A stretch of 64,000 nucleotides of DNA from Anaerovorax sp. IOR16 (GCF_017168145.1 NZ_JADQTL010000010.1:620001-684000), one strand, 5' to 3'. Positions 37,129 to 46,757 are shown, counted from the first letter of the stretch. Translations and numbers: made by a program. Notes: a model not told the origin generated them from the letters alone.

Positions 37129-38219
37129 TTCACGGTGGTGATATATATTCCGTAAAGGAAAAGGGAAATGGCGGTGCTCTTTTAGACTTTTCCGCCAATA
37201 TTAATCCGCTTGGCTTACCGCCTGCGGTAAAAAATGCGGTTGCTTTGGGTTTGGAAAACTGCGTTCATTATCCAGATCCTCTTTGTAGAGAATTGATTCG
37301 AGATTTAGCTCGTTATGAGAACGTAAAGGAAGAGAACATTATCTGTGGAAACGGTGCAGCTGATTTAATTTTTCGTTTAGTTGTTGCAAAGATGCCATAT
37401 AAGGCTATGGTACTTGCACCTACCTTTGCAGAATATGAAAAATCGTTAGAATCGGTTGGATGCATTGTAAAGCATCACTATTTAAAGGAAGAAGACCATT
37501 TCCGTTTAAGAGAAGATATATTGTTTGCATTAAATGAATCCATCGAGATGTTGTTTTTATGCAATCCGAATAACCCAACCGGACAACTTATGGATCCTTC
37601 ATTGCTTCGTCAGATATTAGTAAGATGTAAGGAAAATAATATCTTCTTAGTGCTGGATGAATGCTTCGTTGATTTCTTAGAGGAACCGGGAAAAAATACA
37701 TTAAAAGATTTTATTGAGGACTATAATAATTTATTTATATTAAAAGCATTCACGAAAAATTTTGCAATGCCTGGATTACGTCTTGGGTATGGAATGTGCA
37801 GCAATCGAGAACTATTGGATACTCTTTTTGAAACGGGACAACCTTGGTCTGTTTCACTTCCGGCGCAGTTAGCCGGAGTACAGGCATTAAAGGAAAATGC
37901 GTATTTAGAGGAAGCCAGAGCACTAATTTTTAAAGAGAAAGTATATTTGCAAAAAGAATTGGAACGACTTGGATTTACGGCCTTTCCAGCTGCTGCAAAT
38001 TATATCTTTTTCCGACTTCCAAAAACAAAGGATGTATATGATAGCCAAGATTTTAAAACATTGCTCCAAGAGAAAAATATTATGGTGCGAAGCTGTGGAA
38101 ATTATAAGGGATTGACGCAAGACTATTTTCGAATTGCAGTCAAGCTTCATGAAGAAAATAAACAATTGATTACTGCCCTGGAAGAGATAAGAAAGGGTAC
38201 TTCAAACGAAGCGGAATAG
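37116..38219 (+). CDS. cobD: L-threonine-O-3-phosphate decarboxylase CobD
   Basis: A 367-residue fold-type I PLP enzyme making (R)-1-amino-2-propanol phosphate for the nucleotide loop. It starts HGGDIYSVKEKGNGGALLDF, then SANINPLGLPPAV, the CobD hallmark. The PLP lysine is K214 in AFTKNFAMPGLRLGYG, and CNPNNPTGQ is the canonical substrate-side motif. Histidinol-phosphate aminotransferase is the closest alternative, but the N terminus and the position after cbiB favour CobD. No zinc-finger C-terminal extension is present. ATG 37116 follows gggag. Confidence 0.92.
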   Translation: MADLIHGGDIYSVKEKGNGGALLDFSANINPLGLPPAVKNAVALGLENCVHYPDPLCRELIRDLARYENVKEENIICGNGAADLIFRLVVAKMPYKAMVLAPTFAEYEKSLESVGCIVKHHYLKEEDHFRLREDILFALNESIEMLFLCNPNNPTGQLMDPSLLRQILVRCKENNIFLVLDECFVDFLEEPGKNTLKDFIEDYNNLFILKAFTKNFAMPGLRLGYGMCSNRELLDTLFETGQPWSVSLPAQLAGVQALKENAYLEEARALIFKEKVYLQKELERLGFTAFPAAANYIFFRLPKTKDVYDSQDFKTLLQEKNIMVRSCGNYKGLTQDYFRIAVKLHEENKQLITALEEIRKGTSNEAE

Positions 38220-38231
38220 GAGGAAATCAGG

Positions 38232-39764
38232 ATGGCAAAGGCAATCATGGTACAGGGCACAATGTCCAATGCAGGCAAAAGCTTGTTGGTAGCTGGATTA
38301 TGTCGTATTTTTAAGCAGGATGGCTATAAAGTAGCACCTTTTAAGTCGCAAAATATGGCTTTGAATTCTTTTATTACAAAAGAAGGACTTGAGATGGGAA
38401 GAGCGCAGGTTGTACAAGCAGAAGCAGCCGGTATTGAACCTTCGGTACTAATGAATCCAATTTTGCTGAAGCCGACTAATGATACAAGCTCACAAGTCAT
38501 TATTAATGGTGAAGTTTCCAGCAATATGAGCGCAACAGAATACTATAAACGTAAGAGAGAGATTGTACCTGAAATTGAAAAGGCATATGAAACATTGGCG
38601 AATGAATATGATATCATAGTGATTGAAGGAGCAGGTAGTCCTGCAGAAATCAATTTGCAGGAAAATGATATTGTAAATATGTTCATGGCAAAATTGGCAA
38701 AGGCTCCTGTACTTTTGGCAGGCGATATTGACCGTGGCGGTGTTTTTGCATCGATTGTAGGAACGATGATGCTCTTTTCGGAAGAAGATCGTGCGAGAGT
38801 AAAAGGTACGATTATTAATAAATTTAGAGGGGATCGTAAAATTCTACAGCCGGGGCTTGATATGCTAGAGGAAAAAGTAAATGTACCTACGGTAGGAGTG
38901 GTTCCTTATTTAGATGTCGATATTGACGATGAAGATAGCTTAACAGAGCGTTTTGATCGTAAAGAGAGTGTTGGTTTGATTGATATTGCAGTTATCCGTG
39001 TTCCACGCATTTCAAATTTCACGGATTTTAATGTTTTAGAGTATGCTCCTGGTGTGACTCTCCGTTATGTTGGCAGTGTCGGAGAGATTGGAAATCCAGA
39101 TATGATTATTTTACCGGGAACGAAAAATACAATGGAAGATTTGCTTTGGATGCGGCAGTGTGGATTAGAAGCAGCGGTACTGAAGCATGCTGCAGCAGGA
39201 AAAGCAATTTTCGGCATTTGCGGAGGTTTCCAAATGATGGGAGAAATATTATCCGATCCATATGGTGTAGAAGCTGGTGGTACTATTTCAGGTATGGGTT
39301 TGCTTCCGTCAGAAACGATATTCGAAAAGGAAAAAACAAGAACGCAGGCAAAAGGAAGTTTTACCGATCAGGTAAAAGGTATTTTTTCTGATTTGTGTGG
39401 TGTTGAACTGGAAGGTTATGAAATTCATATGGGCCAGACTGAATTACGAAAGGAAGCTTCGAATGCAGAATCTGTAGGACTTCTCACCCATATTACGGAG
39501 CTTTCCGGAAAACCTTGTGATAAAATCGTAGGTATGTGCAAAGGAAATGTTTATGGATCCTATATACATGGCATTTTTGATAAAGAGGGTGTAACAAAAA
39601 CAATCATTTCCGCTTTGTATCGAAGTAAGGGTCTTGATGAAAGTGCAGTATCAAGTTTAAATGTTGCAGAATATAAAGAGATGCAATATGACAAACTTGC
39701 AGAACAGATGAGAGCAAATATGGATATGGATTCCATTTATCGTATATTGGAAGAAGGTATTTGA
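38232..39764 (+). CDS. cbiP: Cobyric acid synthase (CbiP/CobQ)
   Basis: A 510-residue amidotransferase that amidates side chains b, d, e and g. The N-terminal ATPase domain shows [20 protein letters not shown] and [14 protein letters not shown]. The C-terminal class I glutaminase has nucleophile C330 in [12 protein letters not shown], and its His lies in GSYIHGIFD. Length and order are standard. ATG 38232 follows taggaggaaatcagg. It sits between cobD and cbiC without its own promoter. Confidence 0.95.
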   Translation: MAKAIMVQGTMSNAGKSLLVAGLCRIFKQDGYKVAPFKSQNMALNSFITKEGLEMGRAQVVQAEAAGIEPSVLMNPILLKPTNDTSSQVIINGEVSSNMSATEYYKRKREIVPEIEKAYETLANEYDIIVIEGAGSPAEINLQENDIVNMFMAKLAKAPVLLAGDIDRGGVFASIVGTMMLFSEEDRARVKGTIINKFRGDRKILQPGLDMLEEKVNVPTVGVVPYLDVDIDDEDSLTERFDRKESVGLIDIAVIRVPRISNFTDFNVLEYAPGVTLRYVGSVGEIGNPDMIILPGTKNTMEDLLWMRQCGLEAAVLKHAAAGKAIFGICGGFQMMGEILSDPYGVEAGGTISGMGLLPSETIFEKEKTRTQAKGSFTDQVKGIFSDLCGVELEGYEIHMGQTELRKEASNAESVGLLTHITELSGKPCDKIVGMCKGNVYGSYIHGIFDKEGVTKTIISALYRSKGLDESAVSSLNVAEYKEMQYDKLAEQMRANMDMDSIYRILEEGI

Positions 39765-39779
39765 TTATAAGGAGGGAAC

Positions 39780-40439
39780 ATGAAGGTAAAATTACAAAAT
39801 GTATTACCGACTGAGATTGAAAAGCGCAGCTTTGAGATGATTACAGAAGAACTTGGTGATCGAAAAATAGATCCAATCAATGAACCGGTTGTAAAGCGTG
39901 TCATTCATACCTCAGCGGATTTTGACTACTATGAGAATTTAAAATTTTCAACAGATGCAGTGAAAAAAGGAATTGAAGCTATAAAGAAGGGTGCTTGTAT
40001 CGTAACGGACACAAAGATGGCTTACTCCGGTGTTAATAAATCAGTTCTGGAATCTTTTGGAGGAGAAGCATTTTGCTTTATGTCTGATGAGGACGTTGCT
40101 AAAATTGCAAAACAAAATGGATCAACAAGAGCAACTGCAAGTATGGATAAGGCAGCGGATCTTGCGGCAAATGGAAAACCAATAATTTTTGCAATCGGAA
40201 ATGCACCGACGGCTTTGGTACGTTTATATGAATTAATTGAAGAGGGTAAGCTTTCACCGGAATTAATTATTGGTGTTCCGGTAGGGTTTGTGAATGTAGT
40301 GGAATCTAAGGAATTGATTATGGAAACGGACGTTCCTTATATTGTTGCAAAAGGAAGAAAAGGCGGCAGCAATGTAGCGGCTGCAATTTGTAATGCAATG
40401 CTTTACATGGCAAGAGATCAACGGGATCAATCTAAGTAA
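39780..40439 (+). CDS. cbiC: Cobalt-precorrin-8 methylmutase CbiC
   Basis: A 219-residue CbiC/CobH enzyme that moves the methyl group from C11 to C12 to give cobyrinate. The key catalytic His lies in VKRVIHTSADFDYYENLKF, and CIVTDTKMAYSGVN and IFAIGNAPTALVRLYEL are conserved. The C-terminal VPYIVAKGRKGGSNVAAAIC is also typical. ATG 39780 follows aaggagggaac. It is displaced from the other ring-building genes and placed between cbiP and cobT. Confidence 0.95.
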   Translation: MKVKLQNVLPTEIEKRSFEMITEELGDRKIDPINEPVVKRVIHTSADFDYYENLKFSTDAVKKGIEAIKKGACIVTDTKMAYSGVNKSVLESFGGEAFCFMSDEDVAKIAKQNGSTRATASMDKAADLAANGKPIIFAIGNAPTALVRLYELIEEGKLSPELIIGVPVGFVNVVESKELIMETDVPYIVAKGRKGGSNVAAAICNAMLYMARDQRDQSK

Positions 40440-40479
40440 GGCAAAGCTAGTAAGTTCGAACAAGAAAAGAGGCGTAAGC

Positions 40480-41559
40480 ATGAAGAGCTATTTGGAAGTA
40501 ATCAAAGGAATCAAACCAGCTGACGAAAAAGCCATTCAAGAGGCGAAGGCACATAATGACTGTCTGATCAAACCGCTTGGAAGTCTAGGAAAGTTAGAAA
40601 CCATTGCCATTAAGATGGCAGGGATTACAGGAAAGATGAAAAACAATCCGGCAAAGCGTTGCAGTATTGTTATGGTAGCAGATAATGGCATTTGTGAAGA
40701 AGGAGTTGCTGGAACGCCACAAGACATTACCTTGATACAGGGTATGAATATGACCAAAGGGATTTGCGGAATGGGCGTGTTGTCTGGTTATGCCGGTGCG
40801 GATATTAAGGTTGTCGACGTTGGTATTATGTCGGATTACAACAACGATAAGGTATATAACCGTAAAATAAAATACGGTACCGATAACTTTGCAAAAGGGC
40901 CTGCAATGAGCAGAGAAGAAGCTATTCGCGGGATTGAGACTGGTATTGATATGGTTCGTATTGCGGTAGAAGAAGGTTATGAAATTTTAGGAATCGGCGA
41001 AATGGGTATTGGAAATACAAGCAGCACAAGTGCGGTATTAATGGCATTCACACGAGTATCCGCAGAAATTGCAGTCGGAAAGGGCGGCGGTTTGACTGAT
41101 GAGGCTTTACTACATAAAAAAGGAGTCATTACAAAAGCCTTAGAGCTAAATAAACCAAACGCGGAAGATCCGATTGATGTCATTTCCAAAGTTGGAGGTC
41201 TTGATATTGCCGGTATGGCAGGATGCTTCTTAGGTGCGGCATATTACCGAGTACCGATTGTCATTGATGGAGTCATTTCTGCTTTGTCTGCTTTAGCAGC
41301 TTACAAGCTAAATCCAAATGTTAAGGATTTTATATTTACCTCTCATCGTTCGAAGGAACCGGCTTATGATATTATTTCCAAAGAGCTTGGTATGGAGGCT
41401 ATGCTCGATATGGATATGAGACTGGGAGAAGGGACAGGCTGTACTTTAGCATTTCCGATTATAGGTGCGGCTTGTGCGATGCTTAGCAATATGGCTACTT
41501 TTGAAGACATTGCTTACGATCATTCCTATCGCATTGACATACGTGAAGAAGAGAAGTAG
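40480..41559 (+). CDS. cobT: Nicotinate-nucleotide:5,6-dimethylbenzimidazole phosphoribosyltransferase CobT
   Basis: A 359-residue CobT that activates the lower-ligand base to its alpha-ribotide. The catalytic glutamate E317 is in MRLGEGTGCTLAFPI, with MVADNGICEEGVAGTPQDIT and EMGIGNTSSTSAVLMAF as conserved blocks. The start is ATG 40480, behind agaggcgtaag; the open frame extends upstream into cbiC but without support. The base used in vivo is unknown; no bluB or bza genes are in the window. Confidence 0.95.
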   Translation: MKSYLEVIKGIKPADEKAIQEAKAHNDCLIKPLGSLGKLETIAIKMAGITGKMKNNPAKRCSIVMVADNGICEEGVAGTPQDITLIQGMNMTKGICGMGVLSGYAGADIKVVDVGIMSDYNNDKVYNRKIKYGTDNFAKGPAMSREEAIRGIETGIDMVRIAVEEGYEILGIGEMGIGNTSSTSAVLMAFTRVSAEIAVGKGGGLTDEALLHKKGVITKALELNKPNAEDPIDVISKVGGLDIAGMAGCFLGAAYYRVPIVIDGVISALSALAAYKLNPNVKDFIFTSHRSKEPAYDIISKELGMEAMLDMDMRLGEGTGCTLAFPIIGAACAMLSNMATFEDIAYDHSYRIDIREEEK

Positions 41560-41574
41560 GCGGAGGAAGTAGAA

Positions 41575-42144
41575 ATGGCAGAAGTTATTTTAATGACCGG
41601 AGGTGCAAGAAGCGGAAAAAGCTTATATGGGGAACGCTTTGCAAAGGAGCTAGGTAAGGATAAGGTTCTTTACATTGCAACGGCCTCTGTCTGTGATGAA
41701 GAAATGCAAGAACGAGTAAAAAAACATCGTGCCCAGCGTCCGTCTGAATGGGTAACGCTGGAACAGTTCTGGAGATTTGATAAATTAGCTGAGAATCAAG
41801 ATTTTTTAGATGCAGACGCAGTATTAATTGATTGCTTAGGCTTTATGTTGAACAATATCATGTACTATTGTGATATTGATTGGGATCGTTGTCCTCCGGA
41901 AGATATGGAACGTGTTGAAGAACGAATGCTTTCTGAGGTAAGAAGTTTAATTGCAGTTTGTCGGGAGCATGGTAAAAGTTTAATTGGTGTTACGAATGAA
42001 GTGGGGATGGGTCTGGTACCGGCCGAGCGTTCAAGCCGTTATTATCGAGATATTTTGGGGAGAGCCAACCGTTGCTTTGCTGAACTGGCGGATAAGGTCA
42101 TCTTTATGGTTTCCGGCATTCCAATGCAGGTGAAGCCATATTAA
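41575..42144 (+). CDS. cobU: Adenosylcobinamide kinase / adenosylcobinamide-phosphate guanylyltransferase CobU
   Basis: A 189-residue RecA-like enzyme that phosphorylates adenosylcobinamide and transfers GMP to it. The P-loop LMTGGARSGKSLYGERFA is at the N terminus, and the guanylyl-acceptor His region KKHRAQRPSEWVTLE is intact, so both activities are expected. The C terminus has VTNEVGMGLVPAERSSRYYR. ATG 41575 follows ggaggaagtagaa. A structured gap separates it from cobS. Confidence 0.94.
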   Translation: MAEVILMTGGARSGKSLYGERFAKELGKDKVLYIATASVCDEEMQERVKKHRAQRPSEWVTLEQFWRFDKLAENQDFLDADAVLIDCLGFMLNNIMYYCDIDWDRCPPEDMERVEERMLSEVRSLIAVCREHGKSLIGVTNEVGMGLVPAERSSRYYRDILGRANRCFAELADKVIFMVSGIPMQVKPY

Positions 42145-42157
42145 TAAAATAAACATT

Positions 42158-42266
42158 GGAAAACAAATCCGTTTGAAGAAGCGACTTCGAAGTCTATGAA
42201 TGTACCTTATTTAAAATCAGTATATTTACGGACGGAGCAGAGTCGACGAAAACTGATTTGTTTTCC
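42158..42266 (+). promoter_or_regulatory. Structured element between cobU and cobS
   Basis: GGAAAACAAATC (42158-42169) is perfectly complementary to GATTTGTTTTCC (42255-42266), enclosing 85 nt. The 3' arm can alternatively pair with AAATCAGT (42214-42221 with 42252-42259). The interior holds the 12-bp palindrome GACTTCGAAGTC. There is no B12 box. It could be a cis-regulatory RNA or a small inverted-repeat element; no target duplication was seen. Confidence 0.5.
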
Positions 42267-42293
42267 TTTCTAATAAAAGAAACGAGGCTTATT

Positions 42294-43019
42294 ATGAAAA
42301 CAATTTGGTTAATGATGGCATTCTTTACGAGACTTCCGGTTCCTTATGTTGAATATACCGAAGAAAGATATTTAAAAGGTTTAGAACTGATTCCATTGCT
42401 TGGAATTTTAATGGGCGGTATTTTATATGGCTTGTCCTTTTTTCATCTAATCTTTGATCCGCAAGTCGTATCTATGATTTTATTGGGTGGATACATTGTT
42501 CTTACTGGAGGTCTTCATTTGGATGGACTGGCAGATACTTGTGATGGAATTTTCAGTGGAAGAGAGCGAGATCGTATGCTTGAAATCATGAAAGACAGTC
42601 ATGTAGGATCTTTTGGGGTACTTTCTATGATATTCTTTGTAGCCTTTTATATGGTAATGTACGGTCGAATTCCTTATGAATCCTTGCTGGTTTTGCCGGT
42701 TGTAGGAAAAAGTGCGCCGTTAATCTCTGCCTCTTTTGCTGAGTATGTACGACCTTCGGGAATGGGGAAATTACTTGTAGATAATTGTGGGAAAGTAGAA
42801 TTATTTATGGCTATTTTTGTACCAACAGTGGTAGCAGCTTTGTTGAATCCTTGGTATTTAATTGCTGTAGGCGTTGCAATTGTTTCTGTAATACTCTCTA
42901 CAAATCATTTAAAAAAGGTCTTAGGGGGTATAACCGGAGATACAATGGGAATGGTATGCGAACTTTCACAAATGGTTTTTGTATTTGTCATTTATGCAAC
43001 ACAGAGTTTCCTCTCTTAA
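42294..43019 (+). CDS. cobS: Adenosylcobinamide-GDP ribazoletransferase CobS
   Basis: A 241-residue polytopic membrane enzyme that joins adenosylcobinamide-GDP with alpha-ribazole (phosphate) in the last assembly step. Conserved: [20 protein letters not shown] at the start, [20 protein letters not shown] with the metal-binding aspartates, [19 protein letters not shown], and the C-terminal [20 protein letters not shown] 42294 is chosen behind gagg; the ORF start at 42258 lies inside the inverted repeat. Its stop overlaps the convergent dapH stop by four bases. Confidence 0.95.
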   Translation: MKTIWLMMAFFTRLPVPYVEYTEERYLKGLELIPLLGILMGGILYGLSFFHLIFDPQVVSMILLGGYIVLTGGLHLDGLADTCDGIFSGRERDRMLEIMKDSHVGSFGVLSMIFFVAFYMVMYGRIPYESLLVLPVVGKSAPLISASFAEYVRPSGMGKLLVDNCGKVELFMAIFVPTVVAALLNPWYLIAVGVAIVSVILSTNHLKKVLGGITGDTMGMVCELSQMVFVFVIYATQSFLS

Positions 43020-43720
43020 AGATCCAGATCCCTAAGTCCATCAATTAATTGAGTAGATTGTATTGACTTTTGATCTTTTTCTTTTACAATACGTGCCGGA
43101 ACTCCGGCAACTACCATATTTGGTGGAACATCTTTTATAACCACTGAGCCGGCAGCGACGATTGCACCTTTGCCGACTCGTACTCCTTCGATTACAACGG
43201 CATTAGCACCGATTAAGACATCATCCTCTATAATGACGGGTGAAGTGCTTGGAGGTTCTATAACTCCGGCTAGAACGGCACCTGCACCAATATGGCAGTG
43301 CTTTCCGACAATCACACGGCCACCGATTATGGTTCCCATATCAACCATGGTTCCTTCTCCGATCTCTGCTCCAATATTGATAATAGCCCCCATCATAATA
43401 ATAGCATGATCACCTATTGTTACTTGTTCACGGATGATTGCTCCAGGCTCAATACGAGCGTGGAGATTTTTTTTGTCCATAAGGGGCACTGCACTATTGC
43501 GTGCGTCATTTTCAATAATTATGTCAATAATTTTACTTTTGTTAGCCATTAAAATAGGACTAATTTGCTTCCAATCACCAAATATAATTTTGGTATCGCT
43601 GCCGGTAGGAAAGATTTGTGCATCGGGAAAATCAATAGTAGAGGCAGCACGCAAATATACCTTTACGGGTGTTTTTTTCTCAGATTTACGAATGTATTCA
43701 ATGATTTCATATGCGTTCAT
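43016..43720 (-). CDS. dapH: Tetrahydrodipicolinate N-acetyltransferase
   Basis: A 234-residue acyltransferase of the acetylated branch of lysine/diaminopimelate synthesis. The N-terminal helical part ([20 protein letters not shown]) is the DapD_N domain. The C-terminal part is a left-handed beta helix of hexapeptide repeats ([38 protein letters not shown]), with [20 protein letters not shown] typical of DapH. The start ATG at 43720 has aaggaga six bases upstream and is preferred to the ATG at 43738. It lies 31 bp downstream of dapB. Confidence 0.92.
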   Translation of the reverse strand: MNAYEIIEYIRKSEKKTPVKVYLRAASTIDFPDAQIFPTGSDTKIIFGDWKQISPILMANKSKIIDIIIENDARNSAVPLMDKKNLHARIEPGAIIREQVTIGDHAIIMMGAIINIGAEIGEGTMVDMGTIIGGRVIVGKHCHIGAGAVLAGVIEPPSTSPVIIEDDVLIGANAVVIEGVRVGKGAIVAAGSVVIKDVPPNMVVAGVPARIVKEKDQKSIQSTQLIDGLRDLDL

Positions 43721-43769
43721 ATTGATTCTCCTTATCATAACTTTTCCTTGAATAGAATTCTTTTCATGA

Positions 43770-44492
43770 TTATTTTGTATCAGTAAATAAAATTTGATCT
43801 AATCTATAAAATCCTTTGCTTTTTTGGACTAAAGCAGTTGCTGCTTTTAATGCTCCTTTTGCAAAGATTTGTCGGCTTGTAGCAGAGTGGGTGATGGATA
43901 AAACTTCATCTTCCCCAAAATAATAAACCGTATGCTCTCCGGCTACCGTGCCTCCACGAAGTGCGAAGACCCCGATTTCCTGTTTTCGACGTTCTCCACA
44001 TTCTCCATTTCTTCCATTGATTATTGTGCTTTGATGATCTGGGTCAATAGCATCTAATAGTAATTTTGCAGTTCCGCTTGGCGCATCGACTTTTTTATTA
44101 TGATGTGTTTCTACAATTTCAATATCAAAATCCTCTTTTAAAATAGGGGAAATTTGCTGTAGTATTTGATGAAATACTGCAATGCCAAGACTGTAGTTAG
44201 CACTGTAAAGTACAGGTGCATAGTCTCCTAGTGACTTTAGTGTGTCTTTATCTTCAGATTGAAATCCTGTGGTACCACAGCAAAGTGCTGTGCCAGTACG
44301 ATGTACATATTCTGTTAAGTGTGGCAGCATGGCGGGATGAGAAAAATCAATGACAACATCAGCTTTTGGCATTTGTGATAGAATATGAGGGTTGGTAATG
44401 TCAGCATAACCCATGACTTCATGCCCTGCCTTCATTGCAAGTTCTTCAATGCGTGCTCCCATTCGTCCGTGACCGGAAAGTAAAACCTTCAT
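43770..44492 (-). CDS. dapB: 4-hydroxy-tetrahydrodipicolinate reductase
   Basis: A 240-residue DapB, supplying tetrahydrodipicolinate to DapH. The dinucleotide motif is [15 protein letters not shown] (short form lacking the usual GAxG spacing, as in other clostridial DapB). The catalytic segment is [20 protein letters not shown], with the His-Lys pair. The C-terminal [19 protein letters not shown] is conserved. It starts behind gaaggaaggattgct. dapB-dapH form a two-gene operon here; no lysine riboswitch was found in the 214-bp upstream gap, which also contains the terminator of the neighbouring operon. Confidence 0.93.
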   Translation of the reverse strand: MKVLLSGHGRMGARIEELAMKAGHEVMGYADITNPHILSQMPKADVVIDFSHPAMLPHLTEYVHRTGTALCCGTTGFQSEDKDTLKSLGDYAPVLYSANYSLGIAVFHQILQQISPILKEDFDIEIVETHHNKKVDAPSGTAKLLLDAIDPDHQSTIINGRNGECGERRKQEIGVFALRGGTVAGEHTVYYFGEDEVLSITHSATSRQIFAKGALKAATALVQKSKGFYRLDQILFTDTK

Positions 44493-44661
44493 AGCAATCC
44501 TTCCTTCTATGTAATATTTAAAAAACGAGTTCTTTTCTATGATATGATTGAATATGTAGGTAAATTCAAAATTAATGAGAAAACAAGAAAAAGCGTTGTG
44601 AAATGACTATATCTTTGATCTTTTAGATAAGAGAAACTATAGTTGAAATAAGAAGAATTAC

Positions 44662-44699
44662 AAAAAAAAATCTCTTCAGATTTCTGAAGGGATTTTTTT
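44662..44699 (-). terminator. Bidirectional terminator after cfa
   Basis: Stem AATCTCTTCAG / CTGAAGGGATT around 44669-44694, flanked by an A run on one side and a T run on the other, so it works on the minus strand after cfa and potentially on the plus strand. Confidence 0.8.
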
Positions 44700-44706
44700 G
44701 AAAATA

Positions 44707-45891
44707 TCATGATTGATATAAATAATTTCTTGTCATAGGTAAGCTATTATTAACGCCTTTCGTAAAAACAAGTTGATGTATATCTACTACACCATTGTTA
44801 AATCCGGCTGCACAGCCACAAAGGTATAACTGCCACATTCTAATAAAGGAATCGCTGAATTTTCCTTTTAGTTTATCCTTATTTTTCTGAAAGTTTTCAT
44901 TCCAACATAAAAGAGTTTTATTATAATGGCGACGAAGACTTTCAATATCTACAGTATAATAGTTAAAATCACTGCAAATGCTTATAATTTCTCTTAAACT
45001 TGGAATAACACCACCCGGGAAAATATATTTTTTAATCCAAGGATCTCCGTCATTTTCGATTCTTCCGCTGATATAATGGAGAAGAAATATTCCACTTGGA
45101 TTTAAAACGGAATTCACATTTTTAATAAAAAGATTATAATTTTTACGACCAACGTGCTCTAGCATTCCTATGCTGACAATTCGATCGAATTTTACGTCTA
45201 ATTTATGTAACTCTCGATAATCCATTAGTTTAACTTCAAGATAGTTTTCAAGATTTTCTTCTTTTATACGTTCTTCAAATTTTTTTGCTTGTTCTTGGCT
45301 TAATGTAATACCAACACCATGAATTTTATATTTTTTTGCAGCTTCGATTAGTAGAAATCCCCATCCGCACCCGATATCGAGCAGAGTCATATTTTCTTGT
45401 AGATTTAATTTAGAAAGAGTCAGGTGCACTTTATTAAGCTGAGCCTGATACAGAGAATCATTTTCTGTCTTAAAGTAACCGCAGGAATAACTCATTGTAT
45501 CATCAAGCCAAAGGCTATAAAAATCATTCCCAATATCATAATGATACTGTACTTCTTTTTTTTGTTCTCTTGCAGAAGTAGGAGGATGAATCAGATTCTT
45601 TAGAATCTTATTGTCTACATAAAATTGAGTCATTTGTCCTAAGAAGTAATTCAGAGTCTTGTAGAGATCACCCTTTATCTCTAAATCTCCACGCATATAT
45701 GCTTCCCCTAAAGCAAGAGAAGTACTGGCTAAAAGATCACATTTGGGGATGGGATTGTTCAGTAGAATTTCGAATTTTGGCTCTCCATCTCCGATAACAA
45801 AGCTCTCGTCATCTTTAAAATTCACCAAGAAAGGATTTTGGTCGAATTTACTAAGATATTTTTTTAAAAAATCAAGTTCTATATTCTTCAA
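44707..45891 (-). CDS. cfa: Cyclopropane-fatty-acyl-phospholipid synthase
   Basis: A 394-residue SAM-dependent enzyme that adds a methylene bridge to unsaturated acyl chains of membrane phospholipids. The SAM motif is MTLLDIGCGWGFLLIEAAKK, preceded by VQYHYDIGNDFYSLWLDDTM, which is characteristic of Cfa, and followed by SIGMLEHVGRKNY and FLLHYISG. The start is TTG at 45891, behind ggaggcg. It is the second gene after a TetR regulator on the same strand (64-bp gap) and is followed by a strong hairpin terminator, giving a two-gene regulated operon. Confidence 0.9.
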   Translation of the reverse strand: MKNIELDFLKKYLSKFDQNPFLVNFKDDESFVIGDGEPKFEILLNNPIPKCDLLASTSLALGEAYMRGDLEIKGDLYKTLNYFLGQMTQFYVDNKILKNLIHPPTSAREQKKEVQYHYDIGNDFYSLWLDDTMSYSCGYFKTENDSLYQAQLNKVHLTLSKLNLQENMTLLDIGCGWGFLLIEAAKKYKIHGVGITLSQEQAKKFEERIKEENLENYLEVKLMDYRELHKLDVKFDRIVSIGMLEHVGRKNYNLFIKNVNSVLNPSGIFLLHYISGRIENDGDPWIKKYIFPGGVIPSLREIISICSDFNYYTVDIESLRRHYNKTLLCWNENFQKNKDKLKGKFSDSFIRMWQLYLCGCAAGFNNGVVDIHQLVFTKGVNNSLPMTRNYLYQS

Positions 45892-45955
45892 AATATCGCC
45901 TCCATATAATTTTTACCTAAAATATAAGTTAAATTATAATTGTCATCATTTGAAG

Positions 45956-46552
45956 TTAGGCAAAATCATTTTTGCAAGATTCGTCTGATGACAAAAAAAG
46001 ATCCTGCTTTATGTTTTCGATAGTATCCGGTTGTTTTTCAATGATTGAGGAATAGCACATCGCACCTACAAGCTCGATGATCATAAACATAATGTGGTAA
46101 GACTGGGATGGTGAATAGGAGCTCATATGAGGATGATTGATCCATCTATCAGTTAGTATCTGTAAACGCGAATTTTCTTCCTGTTCGATCTTCTCACGAA
46201 AAATACTCCATGAGAGCTTTTTTTCAACAATAGTTAACATTTCTGTATTTTGTTTGAAAAATTCTATAATATAATCGGTAATCAATATTATTTCATTAAT
46301 AAAATCATCGGTATTTTGTTTGTGTGCATATTCAATCGATTGCTCAAGAAGAGTAACCGTGCGTTTTATTACGATACAACTGAGTAAATCATTTTTATCT
46401 TTGAAATATAGATAGAAAGTTCCTTTTGCGATATCTGCTAATTTAACAATCTCATCAACAGTTGTATTAGATACACCTTTTTCCATAAATAATTTACAAC
46501 CCGCATCTTCAATCCGAATTCTTTTTGCTAGTTTTTTATTGTTTTTTTCCAT
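45956..46552 (-). CDS. TetR/AcrR family regulator of the cfa operon
   Basis: A 198-residue TetR-type repressor. The N-terminal helix-turn-helix reads RIEDAGCKLFMEKGVSNTTV, DEIVKLADIAKGTFYLYFKD, the standard family signature. The C-terminal ligand-binding part is divergent. The start ATG has ggagg five bases upstream. A perfect inverted repeat (46587-46601) lies over the predicted start-site region, so autorepression and control of the downstream cfa gene are expected. The ligand, perhaps a fatty acid or membrane-active compound, cannot be read from sequence. Confidence 0.88.
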   Translation of the reverse strand: MEKNNKKLAKRIRIEDAGCKLFMEKGVSNTTVDEIVKLADIAKGTFYLYFKDKNDLLSCIVIKRTVTLLEQSIEYAHKQNTDDFINEIILITDYIIEFFKQNTEMLTIVEKKLSWSIFREKIEQEENSRLQILTDRWINHPHMSSYSPSQSYHIMFMIIELVGAMCYSSIIEKQPDTIENIKQDLFLSSDESCKNDFA

Positions 46553-46586
46553 TCAATCCTCCAGATTGCTTATGATTGTAAATTAT

Positions 46587-46601
46587 GACTGACGGTCAGT
46601 C
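46587..46601. promoter_or_regulatory. TetR operator
   Basis: Perfect inverted repeat GACTGAC-G-GTCAGTC, 9 bp downstream of the predicted minus-strand -10 and 35 bp upstream of the regulator's ATG. Confidence 0.75.
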
Positions 46602-46610
46602 TTTATTATT

Positions 46611-46640
46611 ACTATAGCATACATATTAATTAAAAATCAA
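46611..46640 (-). promoter_or_regulatory. Promoter of the TetR-cfa operon
   Basis: Read on the minus strand: -35 TTGATT (46640-46635), 18-bp spacer, -10 TATAGT (46616-46611). The operator lies directly downstream. Confidence 0.55.
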
Positions 46641-46757
46641 ATAATTATTGGAAAAGATATGAAATAATAATTTTTTAACTTTTTATCCGTCTGTTATTGT
46701 AGTAGTAAGAAAAGAATAGTAATATTATCTTGGAAAAAAATTAAGGATGGATTTATA

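Noticed and set aside
42158-42266. Second cobalamin riboswitch before cobS
   Set aside because: No B12 box or conserved core; only inverted repeats are present.
44493-44706. Lysine riboswitch upstream of dapB
   Set aside because: No L-box landmarks on the minus strand; much of the gap is the bidirectional cfa terminator.
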